This document shows, piece after piece, positions 1-5,620 of a stretch of DNA of 8,018 nucleotides (position 1 is its first letter; the number at the start of each line of letters is the position of its first letter). Location: NCBI GenBank assembly GCA_025361385.1, contig JANYAJ010000554.1, positions 1-8,018 of the forward strand. The letters are read 5' to 3'. The position numbers and the translations under genes were made by a program. The notes below the pieces were generated by a model. That model was not told where the DNA came from and made no database searches. It saw nothing but the letters and a program-made list of their open reading frames with translations. Source of the DNA: Nitrospira sp. GTDB lineage: Bacteria; Nitrospirota; Nitrospiria; Nitrospirales; Nitrospiraceae.

Positions 1-368
1 CATTGTTTACAACTGACCGCCCCAACATCAGGATGATCGTCCAGGTACCTGACCATCCTCGCCAGCGACTGGTCCCTGACAAGCGTATCGCTGTTGAGCA
101 GGAGCACCTGCCTCCCGCGGCTCACCGCGACGGCTTGATTCACCGCCTTGGCAAATCCACGATTGTCCTGATTCTCAATGATCGTGATGGCAGGATAGGC
201 CTCTCTCACTGTCGGCACCGTTCCATCGCGTGAATCGTTGTCGACGACGATCACGTCAAACCTGATTCCAGACGTGTGGGCATGGAGTGAACGAAGACAA
301 TCCAGGAGCAGGTCCTTCGTGTTGTAACTCACAATGGCAATCGACAGATCGATCATCGCATCATCCAT
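1..368 (-). CDS. Family-2 glycosyltransferase (GT-A fold), N-terminal part, 3' end outside window
   Basis: The first 122 codons of a glycosyltransferase that transfers a sugar from a nucleotide donor to the growing repeat unit on the cytoplasmic face of the inner membrane; the gene runs off the left edge. Visible GT2 hallmarks in order: the first beta strand LSIAIVSYN (residues 8-16), VIVVDNDSRDGT (39-50, the VVDN.S.DGT nucleotide-binding motif), NRGFAKAVNQA (69-79), and LLLNSDT (89-95), the DxD-like metal/nucleotide site seen as LNPDT or LNSDT in rhamnosyltransferase-like GT2 proteins. Sugar specificity cannot be told. The start is ATG at 368, 3 bp after the flippase stop, with a weak GGGAG 12 nt upstream; an in-frame ATG at 356 (MIDLSIAI) is an equally credible start. 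It was absent from the supplied ORF list in this frame because it is open at the edge, so I translated it by hand. Family call sure; substrate unknown. Confidence 0.9.
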   Translation of the reverse strand, partial: MDDAMIDLSIAIVSYNTKDLLLDCLRSLHAHTSGIRFDVIVVDNDSRDGTVPTVREAYPAITIIENQDNRGFAKAVNQAVAVSRGRQVLLLNSDTLVRDQSLARMVRYLDDHPDVGAVSCKQ

Positions 369-371
369 CCG

Positions 372-1865
372 TCAGCGATGCTCCCAGAGCACTTTCAACC
401 GTGGAACCTCTATCAGCCAGAGATAGCCGCTATAGAGTCCACCTGCAGCCAGACAGGCAGCGGCTAACACCCATGAGGATGGCGTGGCTGAGGTGGCTCC
501 AGACATCAGCAAAATCGCTCCGGCAAGGGCCCCGCCAATGAGGCAAGCTCTCCCGGTCGACCAGTACACGGCGTCCACTGCCGTACCGATCAGATCTCTC
601 GTCCCGATCCCTTGTAACAGGAGTCCCACCAGGTAACTGGCAACCAGCGCAGCAGCGGCGCCAGTGAGACCATACCTCATGGTGAGCGGCACAATCGCCA
701 ACGTGTAAAAGAAACATTGCCCGATCCAGCTCTTCATCTGAAGATCCGGCCGATTCGCCCCATAATGCAGGGCGGTCATGACGCTCGAGTACCCCGCGCA
801 GACCGCATACAGGCACAGCACCCTCAGAGGGTCGACGATCGCAAGCCACTGGGAACCGAATGCCAAGGGCACAATCACCGGAGCGAACAGCGCGACTGTA
901 GCGGCCAGTGGAATAAAGATGAATCCCACCAGTCCCATTTGCAGTTCGAAGACACGGATCACCCCTGGTCGATCCCGTTGAAGCAACGCATAGGTGGGCA
1001 TGCTGATCTGATGGATCAACACGGTGGCCCGTACGCCCAACAACAGTGGAATCGCTAACGCGATCTGATAGAGGCCCAGTGAATCCTGTCCGAGCATACG
1101 ACCGACCATCAGCTCGCCCCCGCTCATAACCACGAAGATACAGAGCGTCGTGACGTTCAAATGTTTTCCGTACCCCAAAAAGTACTCCCGTGCAGGACCA
1201 TAGAGTGAGAGGCGCGGCTTGAACGGTGCTACCCAGAACGAGAGGATGCAGCCTACACACATCCCCAGCAGCTGCCCAAACAAAAGCGCCCAGACGTTTC
1301 TGAGCCACAACGCCAGGGCAATGATTGCGCCTGCTTCAATGACACGTCTGACGAGATCCATGGTGACACGAAGGCGCAGGTTCAGACTTTTTGCCACGAG
1401 TGCCATCGCCGGACTCTGCAATCCCTGCAGCACGAGCAACCAGGCATGGACCCGCAACAGGGATGCCAATTGAGGCATCTGCATGGCCTGACCGATCACA
1501 TCGGCCGTTGCCCAGAGGCAGGCGGCCATGGCAACTCCCCGCGCAATCGCGATGGTCCAGGCGACCGCCAAATCCTCACGGTCAACCTCGGTCTTGGCGA
1601 TCAACGCCGACTCCACACCCAGCTCACTAATCGTCATGAAAGCCAGGACGATGGTCGCGGATGCCGCCATGACACCGAAATCGGCCGGGCTCAAGAGTCG
1701 AGCCACCACCATGAGCTGAATAGCTGCGATCACCTTATCCAAAACAAATCCAGCCCCAGCCCATCCACCGGCCTGGAGAATCCGATGGCGGAGACGGAGC
1801 GGAGCCGGCTCTGCCGTACCCTGCTTCAGCTGAGAGTCAGTCAATATTATCTCGCCCTGTGCCAT
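372..1865 (-). CDS. Wzx/WzxC-type polysaccharide flippase (MOP superfamily)
   Basis: A 497-residue polytopic inner-membrane protein of the polysaccharide transporter family (WzxC/TuaB-like, Polysacc_synt type), the expected length for the family. It probably moves the undecaprenyl-linked repeat unit from the cytoplasmic to the periplasmic face. Visible: a soluble start (about 1-28), then hydrophobic helices throughout. Family-like patterns include VVARLLSPADFGVMA (about 53-67), ELGVESALI (81-89), the GYGKHLN loop (231-237), and GRMLGQDSLGLYQIALAI (255-272) followed by a conserved-type ISMPTYALLQRD (287-298). The ATG overlaps the upstream glycosyltransferase stop by one base (TAATG) and I see no good ribosome binding site of its own, so translation is probably coupled. 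Its place among glycosyltransferases and a Wzy-like gene supports flippase function. An alternative is a transporter of another lipid-linked glycan; the transported unit is not readable from sequence. Confidence 0.92.
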   Translation of the reverse strand: MAQGEIILTDSQLKQGTAEPAPLRLRHRILQAGGWAGAGFVLDKVIAAIQLMVVARLLSPADFGVMAASATIVLAFMTISELGVESALIAKTEVDREDLAVAWTIAIARGVAMAACLWATADVIGQAMQMPQLASLLRVHAWLLVLQGLQSPAMALVAKSLNLRLRVTMDLVRRVIEAGAIIALALWLRNVWALLFGQLLGMCVGCILSFWVAPFKPRLSLYGPAREYFLGYGKHLNVTTLCIFVVMSGGELMVGRMLGQDSLGLYQIALAIPLLLGVRATVLIHQISMPTYALLQRDRPGVIRVFELQMGLVGFIFIPLAATVALFAPVIVPLAFGSQWLAIVDPLRVLCLYAVCAGYSSVMTALHYGANRPDLQMKSWIGQCFFYTLAIVPLTMRYGLTGAAAALVASYLVGLLLQGIGTRDLIGTAVDAVYWSTGRACLIGGALAGAILLMSGATSATPSSWVLAAACLAAGGLYSGYLWLIEVPRLKVLWEHR

Positions 1866-1867
1866 TA
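1863..1867 (-). other. TAATG stop/start overlap, glycosyltransferase to flippase
   Basis: The TAA stop of the glycosyltransferase (1867-1865) and the ATG of the flippase (1865-1863) share one base. No clear ribosome binding site precedes the flippase, so translational coupling is likely. Confidence 0.75.
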
Positions 1868-3052
1868 TGCTGTTCGTTGCGCTGCGGCCAGAGCCGCAAG
1901 ACAGACTTGCTCCAACTCTTGCGCACGCGCTCCCCAGGTATGGGACTGCACCACCGCCATCCGTCCACGGCCCCCCATTGTTGCCCGCGCATCTGGGTCT
2001 TCAAGCAGGCGGAGCAGCTGTCGAGCCACATCCTCTGCATCGTCCGGCTGTGCTGCGAGCCCGCAACCGATCGCCTCCACCGTCTCTCCGTACCCAGGAC
2101 CGGCTGTCGTCACGACAGGCCGCCCACAAGCAAGATATTCCCATAATTTCATGGAATCGCCGGGATAGGATCGAGTGTGACGATGCAAGACGACACAGAC
2201 ATCGCAGGCCGCAATCCATGCCGGCACCTGCGCCCAGTCAGCCCGACCGACAAAGCGGACGATACCCGTCAATCCCCGTTGCCGAACCAGTTCTTCGAGG
2301 GGAGGTCTTGTTTGGCCGTCTCCCACCAGCAAAAATGTGGCAGTGGGCACCTTGTCACGGACCAACTCCACGGCGTCAATCAGCGTCTCCAACCCGTGCC
2401 AAGGAAAGAATCCTCCGACAAATCCGACATAGGGACCTGAGGCAGGAAGGCCGAGGACCTGTCTCGCCGCTCCATGCGATTGAGGGTGGAACCGGTCCTC
2501 ATCGACCCCGTTACGAATGACGAAACACCGCTCTGGAAGGACGCCCCAAGACTGCTGCATCTGCGTCACGATCTCGCCGCAGATACTCACCACCGCCTCC
2601 ACACGGTGCGTCGCGGCTTTCAATGCCGTACGAAGCACCCAGCGTACAAGCGGAAACCGCCAGAATCCTTGAATCTCTTCCTCCGGGAATCCGTTGACAA
2701 ACAGTACGCTCGCACAGCGATGGCCGGACAGGGCGAGCAATGGAGCCATCTGCCCCGGTGAATCGAACCAGAGCAGCACATCCGGCCGCCACGTCGCCAG
2801 TTCTTGCCGGAGCACAGCCCATGACGCGATCAGAAAGGATAAGGGCCTGAGTCCGGCCACCCGCCAAACCCACACAGGATGGAACGACAATGAGGCAAAC
2901 TCCTGCGCGAGTTGATGTCCTTGAACAGGCTGAGGGCCCAGAATTTTAATGGTATGGCCGCGTAACGAAAGCGCCTTGGCAAATTCCAGAACCTGCCTGG
3001 CTCCGCCTGCTGCAATACTCAGGTCTTCATCACAGAACAGAAGAATGCGCAT
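1865..3052 (-). CDS. GT-B fold glycosyltransferase, family-4 type (second of tandem pair)
   Basis: A cytoplasmic glycosyltransferase of 395 residues, the usual length for GT4-type enzymes, adding one sugar to the lipid-linked repeat unit. The N-terminal Rossmann domain opens with MRILLFCDED, a Gly-rich loop IAAGGARQ (13-20) and a helix ending in RGH (31-33). The C-terminal donor domain starts near IRNGVDEDRF (179-188), then YVGFVGGFFPWHG (208-220), FLLVGDG (240-246), and the donor-site motif MKLWEYLACGRPVV (301-314), where E305 is the usual ribose-contacting Glu. I chose ATG at 3052; the frame also opens with a TTG at 3079 giving nine more residues, but those precede the canonical first beta strand. 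The start lies inside the end of the preceding glycosyltransferase (23 bp overlap) with only a weak CAGG upstream, which suggests coupled translation. It resembles the upstream neighbour closely. Donor sugar and linkage are unknown. Confidence 0.92.
   Translation of the reverse strand: MRILLFCDEDLSIAAGGARQVLEFAKALSLRGHTIKILGPQPVQGHQLAQEFASLSFHPVWVWRVAGLRPLSFLIASWAVLRQELATWRPDVLLWFDSPGQMAPLLALSGHRCASVLFVNGFPEEEIQGFWRFPLVRWVLRTALKAATHRVEAVVSICGEIVTQMQQSWGVLPERCFVIRNGVDEDRFHPQSHGAARQVLGLPASGPYVGFVGGFFPWHGLETLIDAVELVRDKVPTATFLLVGDGQTRPPLEELVRQRGLTGIVRFVGRADWAQVPAWIAACDVCVVLHRHTRSYPGDSMKLWEYLACGRPVVTTAGPGYGETVEAIGCGLAAQPDDAEDVARQLLRLLEDPDARATMGGRGRMAVVQSHTWGARAQELEQVCLAALAAAQRTA
3030..3052 (-). 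other. 23 bp out-of-frame overlap between the two glycosyltransferase genes
   Basis: The second glycosyltransferase starts at ATG 3052, inside the last codons of the first, which stops at 3030. The overlap would be 50 bp if the TTG at 3079 were used instead. The two frames differ. This points to coupled translation of the pair. Confidence 0.65.
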
Positions 3053-4217
3053 GGTGTATCGGAACCTGCCGGGTGGCAAGCCATTCTTTCAAGCGAGTCG
3101 TGAGGTGCGTCCAACTATAATCCTGCTCAATGAAACGACGGCCCCGCGTGGCCATATGAAATTGCCGTTCCCGGTCATCCAGTAATGCCACCACCGCCTG
3201 AGCCAATGAGACTGGATCGTCAGGCGGAACCAAGGCAACTCCGGCCTCAACAGAAAATATGGCAGAAACTGAGGGAATCGCGCTGGCAATCACAGGCCTT
3301 CCGCAAGCCAGGTAATCAAACACTTTGACCGGAGATGTTTCCCCCCTATCCCCTCGGAACGGAGCCACGCAGAGCGTCATCGCACCGATCCAGATTGGAA
3401 CCTCCCGATAGGGTATCCTGCCGGCCCAGGTAATACACGTAGTCAGTGCCAAGCGCTCTGCTTGCTGCTTCAACTCCGGCGCGGCTTCTCCATCACCGAC
3501 TAACAGAAGATGCACAGATGGTCTCGTCCGCCTGACGATGGCCAGCGCATCCAATAAACAATGCAGCCCTTGATAGCGATAAAAGCTCCCGACAAAGCCA
3601 ATGTAGTCCCTCTCGGGGTCTAACCCAAGTCGATGCCGACATGTCGCTGCGTCCTGAGGAACAAATAAGCCGGTATCCGTCCCGCTCGGTACTACGGCCA
3701 CTCGCTCAGCCGCAACCCGATAACGGTGAATGACGAGATCCCGCAATCCCTCGGTCAAGACCACCACCCGATCGCAACGCCTGAGTGCCCACGACGCCAG
3801 CCAATGTGTGAGTCTCCGCTTGAGTCCGCGGTCGGTCTCCGACCAATCTGGCACTGGCTCCCCATTCACTTCACAGACGCACTGCGCTCCGACGAGTCTC
3901 GCAAAGAGCAATGGATGAGGACTGTCCATCCACCGGTAATAGACGATGTCGGGTTTCGACTTGCAGGCTTGCACCAGTCCGACGAGGCAGGACAGCACCA
4001 CATAGGACAGCGGCCGCAAGACCGGCCAAGAGAGGAGAGGAATCGGCGCGGTCGAAAAACCACGTTGAAGTAACGAGGACCGGTATCGCGGGGGGAGGAC
4101 GGTCACGCTGTCGCCTTGTTCGACCAGCTGGCGCGCCAACGTCCAGATCCGGACAAGCCCGACGGGATCGGATGGCGCATCCGGCTCATACCAATAACAG
4201 AAGATAAACCATCTCAT
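3030..4217 (-). CDS. GT-B fold glycosyltransferase, family-4 type (first of tandem pair)
   Basis: A 395-residue cytoplasmic glycosyltransferase of the GT4 type, predicted to extend the lipid-linked oligosaccharide. The N-terminal domain has FIFCYWYEPDAPSDPVG (4-20) and LARQLVEQGDSVTVL (27-41). The donor domain has VVPSGTDTGLF (175-185), YIGFVGSFYRYQG (205-217), LLLVGDG (237-243), and GETSPVKVFDYLACGRPVI (292-310). The last motif corresponds to the E-x7-E donor site, here E293 and D301, so the second acid is Asp instead of Glu. A hydrophobic stretch at about 65-82 could help membrane association but is not clearly transmembrane. The start ATG overlaps the stop of the polymerase gene as ATGA (4 bp) and has no strong ribosome binding site, so it is probably read by re-initiation. 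The donor half matches that of the next gene, suggesting duplication. An N-terminal acceptor loop of the Y.P.....VR type is like WcaI/WbuB-type enzymes, but I cannot assign a sugar. Confidence 0.91.
   Translation of the reverse strand: MRWFIFCYWYEPDAPSDPVGLVRIWTLARQLVEQGDSVTVLPPRYRSSLLQRGFSTAPIPLLSWPVLRPLSYVVLSCLVGLVQACKSKPDIVYYRWMDSPHPLLFARLVGAQCVCEVNGEPVPDWSETDRGLKRRLTHWLASWALRRCDRVVVLTEGLRDLVIHRYRVAAERVAVVPSGTDTGLFVPQDAATCRHRLGLDPERDYIGFVGSFYRYQGLHCLLDALAIVRRTRPSVHLLLVGDGEAAPELKQQAERLALTTCITWAGRIPYREVPIWIGAMTLCVAPFRGDRGETSPVKVFDYLACGRPVIASAIPSVSAIFSVEAGVALVPPDDPVSLAQAVVALLDDRERQFHMATRGRRFIEQDYSWTHLTTRLKEWLATRQVPIHHAHSSVL
4214..4217 (-). other. ATGA stop/start overlap, polymerase to glycosyltransferase
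   Basis: The glycosyltransferase ATG (4217-4215) shares bases with the polymerase TGA (4216-4214). No good Shine-Dalgarno sequence precedes this ATG, so re-initiation by the terminating ribosome is the likely mode of translation. Confidence 0.75.
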
Positions 4218-5596
4218 GCCTGCGCTCGCTGAAGGGTGCCGTCCGTTTGCTCCGATGTCAGACGCGGCAATATCATGACGAGTCCCGCGCAGAGCCAGAA
4301 TGGCTCCATGATACGAATGATGATGAAGGTATTGGCTCCCACGCCATGCGCCAGCATGGCCACCATACCAAGCAGCAACCCGTGGGCCAATCCTTTACAG
4401 AAAGGATCCTGTTCGGACAGAAAAGTCTCCCGCGCCCGGCGCCACAAACGGACGATCAGGAAGATGAATGCGACCATACCGGCGAGACCTGTTTCCCCGA
4501 GGATCTTGACATATTGCGCGTCTGCCCAGGCATACCCGGTGACACCCCGCCCGAGCAGAGGGCTATGCAACCAATCGTTCAGCACATATTGCCAGGAACG
4601 CAGCCGCTCAGTCGTGGACAGATCCAACCCGACACGCCCAACTTTGATTTCGCCGCCATACTGCCGCCCGAAAAACGTCTCGTTGACGCGGTTCTTCACA
4701 TTGTCCGGCACAACAAACGGAAGGGCCACGGCGAGCAGAAGCATCAGCGCGAGCACACCGGGTCTCCTCCACTGCGTCGCAGCGACAGCCAGCATCAAGA
4801 CACCGGCAGCCAGGTAGGATGAACGAGACAGCGTGGCCATAAGCGCGAGACTGATGAACCCCATCAGCAGCACGAGTAACACACGAATCGGATTGGACTT
4901 CAAGTGGAGAAACAGGCCCAGGACGATGGCCATGATGAAGACCAGATACCCGCCAAGAGTGTTGGGTTCGCCGCTCTCCCCTTCAAACGGCGCACTCGCC
5001 CGTTGCCCGCTCGGGATTTGAAGAATTGCGTAGACACTGATGACGAAGCAGATGGCAAGCAAGGCTGTGACCAAACTGACGACCTGACGTTTGGTCGACA
5101 CATGATTAACGACCATAAAAAATACAAAAAAATATTCGAAGTATTTCAAGATGAAGAAAAACCCCGTCAGGGGACGAACCCGTCCGGCGATGACGCCGAT
5201 GAGTGTGGCGAGCACACAGGCCAGCATGTAGTAGGCGATGGGACGATTGAGTGGCGTCTCGCGAATGAGGGCCAGATCGCGGTAGATAATCGTTTTGACC
5301 AACCAACTAAATCCGATAATCACCAGCAGGAGATCGTCCACACGCAATGAGAGGTCACGCGCCCCGACGCCTCGACCGTCCACATGACCGACCGCAATTT
5401 CCGGAGAGAGCAACATGGAAAAGATAAGTAGGAAGAGCGCGGCGGGTACCGAGGTAAAGGCGATCAGGACGATGAGAAAACCGAAGACAACCTGGATGCC
5501 GACCATGGGAGTCGTCAGCGTGAGGCCGAACGCGAGTACGGCGGCCAACACCGAAACGATGACGGCATCTTGCGGTTTCACCAATGACGCATGCAT
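4214..5596 (-). CDS. O-antigen ligase/polymerase family protein, probable Wzy-like polymerase
   Basis: A 460-residue inner-membrane protein with about ten to twelve hydrophobic helices, of the O-antigen ligase/Wzy_C family. It probably joins repeat units in the periplasm at the undecaprenyl end. Visible family marks: SLRVDDLLLVIIGFSWL (83-99), EGESGEPNTLGGYLVF (205-220), ATLSRSSYLAAG (254-265), then the large periplasmic loop (about 297-360) with TTERLRSWQYVL (328-339), HSPLLGRGVTGY (344-355) and WADAQYVKILGETGLAG (357-373). In WaaL-type ligases the last stretch carries a conserved His (HNxxL); here the matching place reads DAQYV, as in many exopolysaccharide polymerases, which together with the operon favours Wzy over ligase. 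AGGAG lies 10 nt before the ATG, supporting this start. A Phe/Tyr-rich helix (146-164, FFFILKYFEYFFVFFMVV) makes a local AT-rich patch. The gene is 24 bp after the kinase and overlaps the next glycosyltransferase. Confidence 0.9.
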   Translation of the reverse strand: MHASLVKPQDAVIVSVLAAVLAFGLTLTTPMVGIQVVFGFLIVLIAFTSVPAALFLLIFSMLLSPEIAVGHVDGRGVGARDLSLRVDDLLLVIIGFSWLVKTIIYRDLALIRETPLNRPIAYYMLACVLATLIGVIAGRVRPLTGFFFILKYFEYFFVFFMVVNHVSTKRQVVSLVTALLAICFVISVYAILQIPSGQRASAPFEGESGEPNTLGGYLVFIMAIVLGLFLHLKSNPIRVLLVLLMGFISLALMATLSRSSYLAAGVLMLAVAATQWRRPGVLALMLLLAVALPFVVPDNVKNRVNETFFGRQYGGEIKVGRVGLDLSTTERLRSWQYVLNDWLHSPLLGRGVTGYAWADAQYVKILGETGLAGMVAFIFLIVRLWRRARETFLSEQDPFCKGLAHGLLLGMVAMLAHGVGANTFIIIRIMEPFWLCAGLVMILPRLTSEQTDGTLQRAQA

Positions 5597-5606
5597 GGAA
5601 TCTCAG

Positions 5607-5611
5607 CTCCT
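5607..5611 (-). promoter_or_regulatory. Ribosome binding site of the Wzy-like gene
   Basis: AGGAG on the minus strand lies 10 nt before the ATG at 5596, in the 24 bp spacer following the kinase stop. It supports 5596 over other nearby starts; a second ATG at 5592 is out of frame. Confidence 0.7.
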
Positions 5612-5620
5612 AGCGCCGCG

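Noticed and set aside
430..1308. 292-codon minus-strand open frame inside the flippase gene
   Set aside because: It is in another frame of a well-supported membrane protein gene, its product has no family-like pattern and is rich in Arg, Cys and Gly as expected of a shifted GC-rich gene.
1446..2168. 240-codon plus-strand open frame spanning the flippase/glycosyltransferase junction
   Set aside because: It lies antisense to two real genes, crosses their boundary, and has a low-complexity Ser/Arg/Pro-rich product without recognisable motifs.
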